Assembly: GCF_000716785.1 (NCBI RefSeq)
Contig: NZ_JNYY01000009.1
Coordinates: 310,001 to 374,000 of the forward strand
Source of the DNA: Amycolatopsis vancoresmycina
GTDB taxonomy: Bacteria; Actinomycetota; Actinomycetes; Mycobacteriales; Pseudonocardiaceae
Length of the DNA stretch: 64,000 bases
Reading direction: 5' to 3'
The notes beneath the pieces are model-generated. The model saw only the letters and a list, made by a program, of their open reading frames with translations, had not been told where the DNA came from and did not search any database. Positions 16,676 to 25,445 of this stretch are shown here, piece by piece (within the stretch, counting starts at the first letter, position 1; every line of letters starts with the position of its first letter). The translations under genes and the position numbers were made by a program.

Positions 16676-17867
16676 AATCCGGTTGCGCCTGCCGCCACAG
16701 GCGAGCCGCGCCCAACGCCGCCAGCACGCCCAAAGCGCCCGCGCCCGCCACCACGCCGTGCGGAGCCACCCGCTCGGCCGCCAGCCCCGCCAGCACCACA
16801 CCCAGGCCCTGTGACACCCGCAACGCCGTCAACGCGAACCCGAACGCCTGCGCGCGCTGGGTGTCCGGCGTCAGCTGCACGAACGTCGTGTTCGCGATCA
16901 GGTTGTACGAACTGGCCACCCCGGACAGCGTGAACAGGGTCAACGTGGCCGCCAGGTCCGGTTGCAGCGCGCAGCCCAGCAGCGCCGCGCACGCCAGCAC
17001 CGCCAAGGGCCCGAGCAGCCGGCTGCGCCGCGCAGGCGGGATTCGCGAGAGCGCCGCCATGCCGAGCACGTTCCCGAGCGCGTACGCGCCGAGCAGCAGC
17101 CCGACCACCACCGCACCGCCGCCGAGCTCGGCGGCGTACGGCGCGGCGACCGCCTCGCCCGCGATGTAGAGCCCCGACACGCACCCCAGCGCCACCAGCG
17201 CGAGCCGCCGCCGGTCGCGCGCCACCACCGTCCAGCCCGCCCGCACGTGCCGCCACCAGCGGACCCCGGAAGACTCCCGCGGCGGCCGCGGGAGGACGCC
17301 GCTGACCAGGAACAGGGCCGACACCGCGAAGCTCGCCGCGTCCGCCAGCAGGGCGCCGCCGGTGCCGAGGCCCGCCACGAGCAGCCCGCCGAGTGCGAAC
17401 CCGGCGACCTGGCCCGCCTGCACCAGCATCATCAGCAGGCCCATCCCGGGCACGAACGTGTCGCTGGGCAGCACCTGCGGCAGCAGCGCGGCCCGCGCGG
17501 AGTTCCACACCGGGTTGAACAGCTGGACGCCGACCAGCAGCGCCGCCACCGCCGGCAGCGGGAGGCCGGGCGTCGCCATCACGGCCACCGCGAGCGCCCG
17601 CAGGACGTCGGCCAGCACCATCACCGTCCGCGGCGGGTACCGGTCGGCCAGCCCGGACAGCAGCGGGCCGCCGACGAGGTCCGGCAGGAACGTCAGCGCG
17701 TAGGTCAGCGCGGCCCAGCCCGGCGAGTTCGTGCGGTCGTAGACCAGGATCGACAGCGCGACCCGCGCCAGCTGGTCACCGGTGACCGAGACGAGCTGCG
17801 CCGCGAACAGGGCCCGGAATTCGGTCACGCCGAGGACGTCCCGGAACCCCACCGCGCGTCCGCTCAT
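16668..17867 (-). CDS. MFS transporter (EntS-like exporter family)
   Basis: A 12-segment major facilitator of about 399 residues. It begins FRDVLGVTEFRALFAAQLVS and has LADRYPPRTVMVLADVLRA after helix 2 (loop 2-3 motif, D-R-x-x-x-R type) and repeated Gly/Ala-rich helices. The sequence style fits the EntS/DHA3 group of efflux carriers. ATG at 17867 is preferred: TACCCT (17876-17881) would start RNA near 17869, after the alternative GTG at 17873. It converges on the PTDWT peptide gene and shares its terminator. Export of a product of that gene is possible, but unproven. Confidence 0.85.
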   Translation of the reverse strand: MSGRAVGFRDVLGVTEFRALFAAQLVSVTGDQLARVALSILVYDRTNSPGWAALTYALTFLPDLVGGPLLSGLADRYPPRTVMVLADVLRALAVAVMATPGLPLPAVAALLVGVQLFNPVWNSARAALLPQVLPSDTFVPGMGLLMMLVQAGQVAGFALGGLLVAGLGTGGALLADAASFAVSALFLVSGVLPRPPRESSGVRWWRHVRAGWTVVARDRRRLALVALGCVSGLYIAGEAVAAPYAAELGGGAVVVGLLLGAYALGNVLGMAALSRIPPARRSRLLGPLAVLACAALLGCALQPDLAATLTLFTLSGVASSYNLIANTTFVQLTPDTQRAQAFGFALTALRVSQGLGVVLAGLAAERVAPHGVVAGAGALGVLAALGAARLWRQAQPDSR

Positions 17868-17918
17868 GGGCACTCAGGGTACCGCCGCGGACGCCCAGCG
17901 TGAACGGCCGTTAGGAGG

Positions 17919-19706
17919 TCACGGTGCTTCTCCGCAGACGATTTTCGGCTGCGGGTTGTAGTGGACGGTCCGGGTCGAGCGGCTCACCTCACGGCCGGTG
18001 GCCGCGTCCTTGAGCACGCGGGTGTTGCTCGTGGTGAACCCCGGCGCGCCGTTCGAGGCGTGGCAGTTCTCCGCCGGCCCCGGCTTCGTCGGCGGGTCGC
18101 TCTGGTTGGTCTGGGCGCCCTCGATCGACTCGACCGTGTAGCGCTTGGTGCCCCACAGCTTCACGGTGATCGACGACGGCGTCCAGATCGTCTGGATCGC
18201 GATGCCGGTCGGCGAGTCGTTGGTGAACTTGAGGTCGATGACGCTGGACCCGTTCGGGTTCTGGAACACCGTGGCCTCGCGCGCGGCGGGGTAGCGGCTG
18301 ATGTAGTAGCTGTGCTCCTTGTGCCCGGCGTCCTTCAGGCCCGCGAAGTAGGACGCGTTGTACAGCGTGGTCGCGAACTGCGAGATGCCGCCGCCGACCT
18401 CGCGCCCCGGGGCGCCGTCCTTGATCACGCCCGCCTCGACGTAGCCCTGCGCCGTGCCGCGCGGACCGGTGAACCCGTTGAGGCTGAACGTTTCCCCCGG
18501 CTTGACGATGGCGCCGTTCACCTTCTGCGCGACGACGCGGATGTTGACGCCGGAGTCGGCCGCGAACTTCTGCGTCGTGAACTCGCCGACCACCTCTTTG
18601 ACGCCCAGCTGGTTCGCCTGGTCGGTGGTGACCTTCGCCGGGCTGTCCTTGTAGATCGCCGGCACCTCGCGGCCGTCGGTCTTCTTCAGCACGTCGGGCA
18701 GCGGCTTGAGGCTCGGGTCCCAGTCGATGGTCCGGCCGTCGGTGGAGGGGTCGACCGCGGGCTTGCCGCCTTCGAAGACGATGGTCGCGTCCTTGCCCTC
18801 CTTCTCCGTGGACTTCAGCTGCGGCCCGGCGGCTTCGGCGATCTTCGCGTTGTCGATCTTCGGGGTCAGCCCGCCGCCGTCGGCCGGTTCGAAGGTGATC
18901 GCCGCGGCGATCGCCTCCGGCTTCACGGTGGCGTTCTTGCCCTCGCCCTTGACCACGAGCGGACCGGAGACGGCGGGGCGCGCGAACCCGTCGAGCGCCG
19001 CCTGGACGCCTTCGGCCGTGGTGCGGACCGGGGTGCCGGTCACCGGCAGCGCCAGGGTTTCCCCGCTCGCCCACTTCTCGACGACGGCGGCGGTGGCGCC
19101 CGCCACGTCGAGCTTCTGCCCGGCCTTCGGCGGCACGGCGACCGGCTGGACGCCGTCGAACTTCACGGTGCCTTCGACCGGATCGCGGTACACCTGGCCG
19201 CGCAGCGTCTCGAGCGCCGCGGTCAGCTTGGCGTCGTCGGAGTGGCTGACGACGCCGACCTCGCGGCTGGAGAAGAACGACGACAGCCGCGTGAAGGGGT
19301 TCAGCGGCTGCTCGCCCGCCTGGTCGAGGGTCTGCGGCCAGTCCAGCTTCAGCCCGGCGAGCGTCGGCGACAGCGTGCCCTGGTACTCGCCCGCGGTGAC
19401 GGCGAGCGGGCGCGTCAGCCGCGGCTCGATCTTCCCGCGCAGCTCCTGCTCGGCCGCGTCGCGGCCCATCCCGCCGACGTCGACGCCGGCCACGGTCACC
19501 CCGCGCGGGACGCTGCCCTGGCTGATCAGCAGGTCGATGCCGTAGACCGCGACGAGCAGCCCGAACACCCCGCCGGCGATCAGGCCCGCCGTGCGGAAGG
19601 AGCGCTTCGGGGTGCGGCCGGGGCCCGGTTCCGGTTCGGGCCGGACGACCGGGAGGACGTCGGTCTGCTCACCGTGTGAGTCGGGCCAGCGCGGTTCGTA
19701 CGGCAA
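17919..19706 (-). CDS. VanW family protein with peptidoglycan-binding-type repeats
   Basis: A 595-residue surface protein. A Pro/Glu-rich cytoplasmic tail comes first, then one membrane anchor (about residues 38-62: LIAGGVFGLLVAVYGIDLL). Two PG_binding_4-type repeats follow (SVPRGVTVAGVDVGGM near 66, and around 250-330). The VanW domain covers about 385-520 (NIRVVAQKVNGAIVKPGETFSLN, EVGGGISQFATTLYNASYF, EHSYYISRYPAAREATVF). VanW is found in some vancomycin-resistance clusters, but its function is unclear and many actinobacteria carry it outside them. The start codon is TTG with GGTGGAG close upstream. No van genes are nearby. Confidence 0.9.
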   Translation of the reverse strand: MPYEPRWPDSHGEQTDVLPVVRPEPEPGPGRTPKRSFRTAGLIAGGVFGLLVAVYGIDLLISQGSVPRGVTVAGVDVGGMGRDAAEQELRGKIEPRLTRPLAVTAGEYQGTLSPTLAGLKLDWPQTLDQAGEQPLNPFTRLSSFFSSREVGVVSHSDDAKLTAALETLRGQVYRDPVEGTVKFDGVQPVAVPPKAGQKLDVAGATAAVVEKWASGETLALPVTGTPVRTTAEGVQAALDGFARPAVSGPLVVKGEGKNATVKPEAIAAAITFEPADGGGLTPKIDNAKIAEAAGPQLKSTEKEGKDATIVFEGGKPAVDPSTDGRTIDWDPSLKPLPDVLKKTDGREVPAIYKDSPAKVTTDQANQLGVKEVVGEFTTQKFAADSGVNIRVVAQKVNGAIVKPGETFSLNGFTGPRGTAQGYVEAGVIKDGAPGREVGGGISQFATTLYNASYFAGLKDAGHKEHSYYISRYPAAREATVFQNPNGSSVIDLKFTNDSPTGIAIQTIWTPSSITVKLWGTKRYTVESIEGAQTNQSDPPTKPGPAENCHASNGAPGFTTSNTRVLKDAATGREVSRSTRTVHYNPQPKIVCGEAP

Positions 19707-19825
19707 CTCTCCACCCCTTCAGCGCGGCGCCGGGTTGCGCCGGTGACGACGTCAGCGTACGGGGCAGCCGGACAAGCCGTACGACTCGCCCTAACGGGGG
19801 ATGAAACGGTCACGGATCGCGGGGT

Positions 19826-21538
19826 TCACCCGGCATCGGGTTCGGGATCGTGCCCGGCCCTGGCCAGGAAATCGAAGTCGCAGCCTGCGTCGGCCTGCGT
19901 GATGTGTTCGCTGTAGAGCGCGCCGTAGCCGCGTTCGAACCGGGGCGCCGGCGGAGTCCACTCGGCACGCCGCCGTTCGAGCTCCGCATCGGACACTTCG
20001 AGCCGCAGGGTGCGCGTGGGGACGTCCAAGGTGATCAGGTCGCCGTCGCGGACCAGCGCCAGCGGGCCGCCGACGTGCGACTCGGGTGCCACGTGCAGCA
20101 CGCAGGCGCCGTAGCTGGTGCCGCTCATCCGGGCGTCGGAGATCCGGACCATGTCGCGGACGCCCTGTTCGAGCAGGTGCGCCGGGATCGGCAGCATCCC
20201 GTACTCGGGCATGCCGGGGCCGCCGAGCGGGCCGGAGCCGCGCAGCACCAGCACCGAGTCCGTGGTGATCGCCGGGTCGTCGATCCGCTTCTTGAGGTCC
20301 GGGTAGTTCTCGAACACCACGGCCGGGCCGGTGTGCGTCAGCAGGTGCGGCTCGGCGGCGATGTGCTTGATCACCGCGCCCGACGGCGCCAGGTTGCCGT
20401 GCAGCACGGCGACCCCGCCCTCGGCGGCGACCGGGTTGTCCCGGGTCCGGATCACGTCGTCGTTGTGCACGCTCGCCTGCGCGAGGTTCTCGCCGAGCGT
20501 CCGGCCGGTGACGGTGAGCCGTTCGGGGTGCAGCAGGTCGGTCAGCCGCGACAGCAGCCCGGGCAGGCCGCCGGCGTAGTAGAAGTCCTCCATCAGCCAG
20601 TCGCCGCCGGGCCGGATGTTGGCCAGCACCGGCACGCGCCGGGCGATCGCGTCGAAGTCCGCGAGCGAGACCGGGATCCCGCTGCGCCCGGCCATCGCGA
20701 TCAGGTGGATCACGGCGTTGGTCGAACCGCCCAGCGCGAGCACGGTGGTGATCGCATCGCTGTAGGCGCGCTTGTCCAGGACTTGCGTGATGGTCAGGTC
20801 TTCCCAGACCATGCCGACGATCCGGGCACCGCTCGCCGCGGCCATCCGGTGGTGCGCCGAGTCGACGGCGGGGATCGACGCGGCACCCGGCAGCGTCACG
20901 CCGAGCACCTCGGCCGCCGAAGTCATGGTCGACGCCGTCCCCATCGTCATGCAGTGCCCCGGTGACCGGGCCAGCCCGCGTTCCAGTTCGGACATTTCGG
21001 CGTCGCCGATCAGCCCGGCGCGCTTGTCGTCCCAGTACTTCCACATGTCGGTGCCGCTGCCGAGGACCTCGTTGCGCCAGTGCCCCCGCAGCATCGGCCC
21101 GGCCGGGACGAAGATCGCGGGCAGGCCCGCGCTGGCCGCGCCCATCAGCAGTGCCGGCGTGGTCTTGTCGCAGCCGCCCATCAGGACGGCGCCGTCGATG
21201 GGGTAGGAGCGGAGGATCTCCTCGGTCTCCATGGCCAGCAGGTTGCGGTAGAGCATCGGCGTCGGCTTCTGGTAGGTCTCCGACAGCGTGGCGACCGGGA
21301 ACTCCAGCGGGAACCCGCCTGCCTGCCAGACACCGCGCTTGACCTGCTCGGCGCGTTCGCGCAGGTGCATGTGGCAGGGGTTGATGTCCGACCAGGTGTT
21401 GAGGATGCCGATGACCGGTTTGCCGAGGTGCTCTTCCGGGTTGTAGCCGAGCTGGCGGCTGCGGGCGCGGTGGCTGAAGTTGCGCAGTTCGCCGCCGCCG
21501 AACCACCGGTGGCTGCGGAGTTCCTCGGGTTGCTTCAT
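19826..21538 (-). CDS. IlvD/Edd family dehydratase, L-arabonate dehydratase-like
   Basis: A 570-residue Fe-S sugar-acid dehydratase. Cluster cysteines are Cys55 (NPCHMHL), Cys123 (GGCDKTTP) and Cys196 (GHCMTMGT). DARMSGTSYGACVLH near the C-terminus is the metal/substrate Ser loop. WFGGGELRNFSHRARSRQLGY at the N-terminus fits the arabonate/xylonate dehydratase branch better than dihydroxy-acid dehydratase. Predicted reaction: sugar acid to 2-keto-3-deoxy acid. It is divergent from an FCD-type GntR regulator that probably controls it. No sugar transporter or aldolase gene follows. Confidence 0.88.
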   Translation of the reverse strand: MKQPEELRSHRWFGGGELRNFSHRARSRQLGYNPEEHLGKPVIGILNTWSDINPCHMHLRERAEQVKRGVWQAGGFPLEFPVATLSETYQKPTPMLYRNLLAMETEEILRSYPIDGAVLMGGCDKTTPALLMGAASAGLPAIFVPAGPMLRGHWRNEVLGSGTDMWKYWDDKRAGLIGDAEMSELERGLARSPGHCMTMGTASTMTSAAEVLGVTLPGAASIPAVDSAHHRMAAASGARIVGMVWEDLTITQVLDKRAYSDAITTVLALGGSTNAVIHLIAMAGRSGIPVSLADFDAIARRVPVLANIRPGGDWLMEDFYYAGGLPGLLSRLTDLLHPERLTVTGRTLGENLAQASVHNDDVIRTRDNPVAAEGGVAVLHGNLAPSGAVIKHIAAEPHLLTHTGPAVVFENYPDLKKRIDDPAITTDSVLVLRGSGPLGGPGMPEYGMLPIPAHLLEQGVRDMVRISDARMSGTSYGACVLHVAPESHVGGPLALVRDGDLITLDVPTRTLRLEVSDAELERRRAEWTPPAPRFERGYGALYSEHITQADAGCDFDFLARAGHDPEPDAG

Positions 21539-21553
21539 GCCGTCCAGTATGGC

Positions 21554-21567
21554 ATCTGATATACGAT
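21554..21567. promoter_or_regulatory. Candidate GntR operator (ATC-nn-ATAT-nn-GAT)
   Basis: A partial palindrome ATCTGATATACGAT (10 of 14 bases symmetric) lies in the 76-bp gap between the divergent dehydratase and GntR genes. It directly abuts CATACT (21546-21551), a likely -10 of the dehydratase gene that ends 7 nt before its ATG. FCD-type GntR proteins bind such AT-centred palindromes. Confidence 0.5.
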
Positions 21568-21614
21568 CGGTGGGCCTGGTTGAATTGGGGTTTCACAGAT
21601 CGAGGGAGCGCGCC

Positions 21615-22268
21615 ATGACCGGGACGTTCAGCCTGCCCGCCTCCCGGACCGAAGTGGTCCTGGAGGAGATCCGCCGCGGCATCCTGACCCGGGAACTCGT
21701 CCCCGGTCAACCGCTCGTCGAAGCGGAGCTGGCCGCGCGGCTCGGCGTGTCGAAGACCCCGGTGCGCGAGGCCCTCAAGGTGCTCTCCAACTCCGGACTG
21801 GTGACGTTCAGCCCGTACAAGGGCGCGTCGGTGATCACGGTCGACGCCGAGCTCGCGAAGTCCGTCTACGACGTGCGGATGGTGCTCGAACCCGAGGCCG
21901 TCCGGCGGACCGTCGAGCGGCGCGACCCGGAGCTGCTGGAGGACGCGGCCGAGGCGCTGAAGGAGGCGTCGACGGCCATCGCGGACAAGGACCAGGCCGC
22001 GCTGAGCCTGCTGAACCGCCGCTTCCACCGCGCCCTCTACTCCGGCTGCGGCAATCCGCTGCTGGTCAGCATCCTCGACGACCTCAAGGACCGCGCGGCG
22101 CTGATCAGCGTCGTCGGCTGGGAAGCCAACCCGAGCTGGAAGAAGGAGTGGACCGAGCACAAGGCAGTCCTCGCCGCGGCGAAGAAGGGTGACGCGGACG
22201 GGGCCGCGGCCCTGCTGCGCGAGCACATCGGCGGGTTCCTGGAACGGGTGCTGAAGGCCATCGGATGA
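21615..22268 (+). CDS. GntR family (FCD/FadR-type) regulator
   Basis: A 217-residue regulator. The N-terminal winged HTH (about residues 12-76) contains EIRRGILTRELVPGQPLVEAELAARLGVSKTPVREAL. The C-terminal FCD helical domain contains VYDVRMVLEPEAVRR, NRRFHRALY and EHKAVLAA, with Asp/His positions that bind metal in the family. FCD regulators respond to sugar acids or other carboxylates, which fits the divergent arabonate-type dehydratase. ATG at 21615 has GAGGGAG upstream; a longer frame covers the divergent gene and was rejected. It overlaps the next gene by 4 bp. Confidence 0.92.
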   Translation: MTGTFSLPASRTEVVLEEIRRGILTRELVPGQPLVEAELAARLGVSKTPVREALKVLSNSGLVTFSPYKGASVITVDAELAKSVYDVRMVLEPEAVRRTVERRDPELLEDAAEALKEASTAIADKDQAALSLLNRRFHRALYSGCGNPLLVSILDDLKDRAALISVVGWEANPSWKKEWTEHKAVLAAAKKGDADGAAALLREHIGGFLERVLKAIG

Positions 22269-22768
22269 GGCTGCTGCTGATTTCGGACACCCACCTGCCG
22301 GCCCGCGCCCGCGAGCTGCCGCCGCAGGTCTGGGCCGAGGTCGCGGCCGCCGACGTCGTCGTGCACGCGGGCGACTGGGTCGACGTCGCCCTGCTGGACG
22401 AGCTCGAGGCGCGCAGCAAGCGGCTGATCGGGGTGTACGGCAACAACGACGGTCCGGCGCTGCGGGCGCGGCTGCCGGAGATCGCGCGGGCGGAGCTCGA
22501 CGGCGTGCGCCTGGCCGTGATCCACGAAACGGGCGCGAAGCAGGGCCGTGAGCAGCGGTGCGACGCGCAGTTCCCGGACACCGACGTGCTGGTCTTCGGG
22601 CACAGCCACATCCCGTGGGACACGGTGGCGCCGTCCGGGCTGCGGCTGCTCAACCCGGGTTCGCCGACCGACCGCCGCCGTCAGCCGTACTGCACGTACC
22701 AGACCGGCCGGGTCGAGGACGGCGCGCTGGTGGACGTCGAGCTGCACCGACTGCCCCGGAGGAGGTAG
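22265..22768 (+). CDS. Metallophosphoesterase (YfcE/MJ0936 type)
   Basis: A 167-residue calcineurin-like phosphoesterase. Metal motifs are SDTHLP (residues 7-12), HAGDW (about 37), GNNDG (about 60), a His in IHETG and FGHSH (about 113). The small size fits the YfcE family of phosphodiesterases acting on nucleotide-like substrates. The ATG overlaps the GntR stop (ATGA). The link to sugar-acid metabolism is only positional. Confidence 0.9.
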   Translation: MRLLLISDTHLPARARELPPQVWAEVAAADVVVHAGDWVDVALLDELEARSKRLIGVYGNNDGPALRARLPEIARAELDGVRLAVIHETGAKQGREQRCDAQFPDTDVLVFGHSHIPWDTVAPSGLRLLNPGSPTDRRRQPYCTYQTGRVEDGALVDVELHRLPRRR

Positions 22769-22777
22769 ACAGGTCCC

Positions 22778-23764
22778 ATGGATCCGGCATGGGCGTTGCG
22801 GGAGATCGCGTTCCAGCTCGAACGCGCGGGCGAACCGACCTACCGTGTCCGGGCGTTCCGGAACGCGGCCGCGACCGTCGACAAGACCGGCGCCGAGCAG
22901 CTGGCGCAGCTGGCGGAGAACGGCACGCTCACGTCGTTGCCCGGCATCGGCAAGGCCACGGCCGGGGTCATCGAGGACGTGCTGGCCGGTCGTGAACCGG
23001 CCTACCGGGGCAAGCTCGTCCCCAAGCAGCTGCCGAGCGGAGAGCCGCTGCGGTCGGCGTTGCGCGGGGACTGCCACACGCATTCGGACTGGTCGGACGG
23101 CGGGAGTTCGATCGGCGAGATGGCGGTGGCGGGCCGCGACCTCGGCCACGAGTACATGGTGCTGACCGACCACTCGCCGCGGCTGACGGTCGCGAACGGG
23201 CTGTCCCCGGACCGGCTGCGCACGCAGATGCAGATCGTGGCGAAGGCCAACGAGCTGATGGCCCCCTTCCGCCTGCTGCAGGGGATCGAGGTCGACATCC
23301 TCGACGACGGGTCACTGGACCAGGAGGAAGAGCTGCTGGGACAGCTCGATTTCGTGGTGGCGAGCGTCCACTCGAAGCTGCGGATGCCGTCCCGCGACAT
23401 GACCCGCCGGATGGTGGCGGCGGTCCGCAACCCGCACGTCCGGGTCCTGGGGCACTGCACGGGCCGGCTGGTGGTCGGCCGCGGGCGTCCGGAGTCGGAG
23501 TTCGACGCGGAGAAGGTGTTCACGGCGTGCCGCGAGAACGGCGTGGCGGTGGAGATCAACTCCCGGCCGGAGCGCCTGGACCCGCCGATGCGGCTGCTGC
23601 GGCTGGCCGCGGAGATCGGCTGCGACTTCACGATCGACAGCGACGCGCACGCGCCGGGGCAGCTCGACTGGCTGGGTTACGGCTGCGAGCGCGCGATCAA
23701 GGCGGGCATCGGGCCGGAGCGCATCCTCAACACCCGCACGGCGGATGCGCTCCTGACCCGATGA
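22778..23764 (+). CDS. PHP domain protein with helix-hairpin-helix N-terminus (PolX-like C-terminal part)
   Basis: A 328-residue protein. Residues 1-75 hold helix-hairpin-helix DNA-binding segments (TSLPGIGKATAGVIEDVLAG). About 95-320 is a PHP phosphoesterase domain with GDCHTHSDWSDG, LTDHSP, GIEVDIL, VASVHS, LGHCTGR and DSDAHAPG, the full set of nine metal ligands. This is the arrangement of PolX without its polymerase palm. Likely activity: a 3'-phosphoesterase or nuclease on DNA ends. It follows the phosphoesterase gene by 9 bp, so the two may be co-transcribed. Confidence 0.88.
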   Translation: MDPAWALREIAFQLERAGEPTYRVRAFRNAAATVDKTGAEQLAQLAENGTLTSLPGIGKATAGVIEDVLAGREPAYRGKLVPKQLPSGEPLRSALRGDCHTHSDWSDGGSSIGEMAVAGRDLGHEYMVLTDHSPRLTVANGLSPDRLRTQMQIVAKANELMAPFRLLQGIEVDILDDGSLDQEEELLGQLDFVVASVHSKLRMPSRDMTRRMVAAVRNPHVRVLGHCTGRLVVGRGRPESEFDAEKVFTACRENGVAVEINSRPERLDPPMRLLRLAAEIGCDFTIDSDAHAPGQLDWLGYGCERAIKAGIGPERILNTRTADALLTR

Positions 23765-23770
23765 CCGGCG

Positions 23771-24616
23771 TCAGTTGATCGTGTACGAGTCGCCGTACAC
23801 CTTCCACTTCAGCGGGGTGTGCAGGTCGAAGTTGCCCTCGCTCAGGAACTTCGCCTGCTCGGTGTCGACGCGCGAGGTGTCCGCGTGCGCCTCTTCCTGC
23901 TTCATGATCACCTTGCGGGCCGCGAAGAACGCCTTCAGGTACGTCGCTTCGTCGCCGCCCTGGGCCGGGGTCTTCGCCTTCTTCATCGCGGCCTTGCGGA
24001 TGCCGCCGAAGCTGTCGGAGCTGTCGCCCGGGCCGTGCATCACGATCGCGTCGTAGTAGGCGAACTGGCCGAGGTTGCTCAGGCCGTCCGACTTGCCCTG
24101 GTTCACCGCCGGGTTGAAGTAGACGCGGTCGCGCTCGTTGTTCTGCGCCGTCTGGAACGCCGTCGTCGCCGCGGCCTGCTTCCACGCGCTTTCGAACGCC
24201 GAACCGAGGCCCGCGTGCGAATCGGTGCCGTTCACCTTGCGCAGCGCGGGAAGGTACTTGGCCAGCGGGTTGTTCGGGACCGAATTCGTGTACGCCTCGA
24301 CGAGTTCGAGCATGTCACCGGTGCCCGAGCAGAACCCGATGATGCCCGCCGTGTAGCCGCGGCCGTCGCCGATGTCCTCGATGTACTTGTACTGCGCCTT
24401 CCAGTCCAGCGACGAGTTCTCCGCGCTGGAGACCAGTTTCATCGCGATTTCCTTCTTGGCCGGCGCCGAGAGGTCGCCGGTGGCGAGCACGGACGCGCTG
24501 CTCGCGGCCAGTGGCGCGGGTGCGGCCGAGGAGAGCGCGGGCGTGGTGATCACGAGGGCGGCGACGGAGGCCGCGCCGAGCGTGCCGACGAGGACCGGCC
24601 GCAACTTCTTGCTCAT
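23771..24616 (-). CDS. Secreted chitosanase, GH46
   Basis: A 281-residue secreted glycoside hydrolase of family 46, cutting beta-1,4-linked glucosamine in chitosan. The signal peptide (about 1-38) ends near LSSAAPAP. The catalytic acid is probably Glu66 (SSAENSSLDW) and the base Asp84 (GDGRGYTAG), 18 residues apart as in the Streptomyces N174 enzyme. HAGLGSAFESAWKQAA and YDAIVMHGPG are further family marks. ATG at 24616 gives a normal signal peptide; the frame is open further upstream. It converges on the PHP gene. Confidence 0.93.
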   Translation of the reverse strand: MSKKLRPVLVGTLGAASVAALVITTPALSSAAPAPLAASSASVLATGDLSAPAKKEIAMKLVSSAENSSLDWKAQYKYIEDIGDGRGYTAGIIGFCSGTGDMLELVEAYTNSVPNNPLAKYLPALRKVNGTDSHAGLGSAFESAWKQAAATTAFQTAQNNERDRVYFNPAVNQGKSDGLSNLGQFAYYDAIVMHGPGDSSDSFGGIRKAAMKKAKTPAQGGDEATYLKAFFAARKVIMKQEEAHADTSRVDTEQAKFLSEGNFDLHTPLKWKVYGDSYTIN

Positions 24617-24788
24617 GGGGAGGGGACCCTTTCCGCGGGATGCGCCGTCGGAGCACGGCGTTTCGGGTGATGAGGTGGAGCTGCGGCGTAACGACACGGT
24701 AGCGAAGGGTCAGCAGGCTCCACAAGAGGCGGAATTCGTTCATGTTCGTGAACGGTCCAGACCACGCGGCGGGGTCCTCAGAGGACGG

Positions 24789-25379
24789 TCAGCGGCCGCC
24801 GGCGAAGAGGCGGATGACGTCGGGCAGCACGGACACCGGGATCGTCGGGTCGATCGCCCGCTGGACGCCGAGCCCGATGCCCAGGGACAGCAGCGCCGTC
24901 GCGGCGTCGTCGGCCGACATCGGGAGGGTGATCCCGAACCGCTCGGCGAACCCGGTGAGCAGGCCGGCGATCGAGTCGCGGATGGCCTTGTCCCGCGCGG
25001 CCAGCTCCGCCCGCACGTGCGGGTCGCGCCGGGCGTTCGTGGCGAACTCGACTTCCAGGGCCGTCCACGCCTCGTCGCCGATGCTGCGCTCGGCCCAGGC
25101 CTGGAACGCCGCGAGCAGCCCGTCCACGCCTTCGGCGCCGTCCAGCGCCTCGGCGACCAGTTCGACCTGCTCGTCGTGGATCCGGTCGAGCACCGCCAGG
25201 CAGAGCTCGTCCTTGTTGCGGAAGTTCGAGTACACCGCGCCCTTCGAGTACCCCGCCTCGTCGGCGACCTTCTCCAGGGACGTCACGGAGTAGCCGTCGC
25301 GCAGGAACAACAGCTTGGCGGTCTCGACGAGCTGTTCGCGGGTGCGGGCCTGGCTTTCCGCGCGGGTGAGTCGGGGCAT
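24789..25379 (-). CDS. TetR family transcriptional regulator
   Basis: A 196-residue repressor. The HTH is at about residues 10-56 (REQLVETAKLLFLRDGYSVTSLEKVADEAGYSKGAVYSNFRNKDEL, split here by helix boundaries). The C-terminal part is helical, with no known ligand site. It is divergent from the flavin monooxygenase gene and very likely represses it through the palindrome between them. TAGAGT (25386-25391) ends 6 nt before the ATG, so the mRNA is probably leaderless. Confidence 0.92.
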   Translation of the reverse strand: MPRLTRAESQARTREQLVETAKLLFLRDGYSVTSLEKVADEAGYSKGAVYSNFRNKDELCLAVLDRIHDEQVELVAEALDGAEGVDGLLAAFQAWAERSIGDEAWTALEVEFATNARRDPHVRAELAARDKAIRDSIAGLLTGFAERFGITLPMSADDAATALLSLGIGLGVQRAIDPTIPVSVLPDVIRLFAGGR

Positions 25380-25385
25380 GCGGGC

Positions 25386-25439
25386 ACTCTAGCGAGGTCC
25401 GGAATCGGGGTACCGATAGTATTCGGATACTGCTAGTCT
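25386..25439. promoter_or_regulatory. Divergent leaderless promoters with TetR operator
   Basis: The palindrome AGTAT-TCGG-ATACT (25418-25431) lies just upstream of TAGTCT (25434-25439), which ends 6 nt before the monooxygenase ATG. On the other strand TAGAGT (25386-25391) ends 6 nt before the TetR ATG. Binding at the palindrome would block the plus-strand promoter and could also affect the tetR promoter. Confidence 0.6.
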
Positions 25440-25445
25440 CCGAAA

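Noticed and set aside
16298..16801. Minus-strand frame with VQSVG repeats
   Set aside because: It is the complement of the PTDWT repeats; the plus-strand frame has the RBS, promoter-like box, terminator and synonymous-only variation, the minus frame none.
17919..19706. VanW as part of a vancomycin-resistance cluster
   Set aside because: No vanH, vanA, vanX or vanR/S genes flank it; VanW proteins are common as single genes in actinobacteria.
24737..24754. CGTTCA-N6-TGAACG inverted repeat between chitosanase and TetR
   Set aside because: Six-base arms in a 172-bp gap can arise by chance, and it lies upstream of the chitosanase promoter with no regulator to assign.
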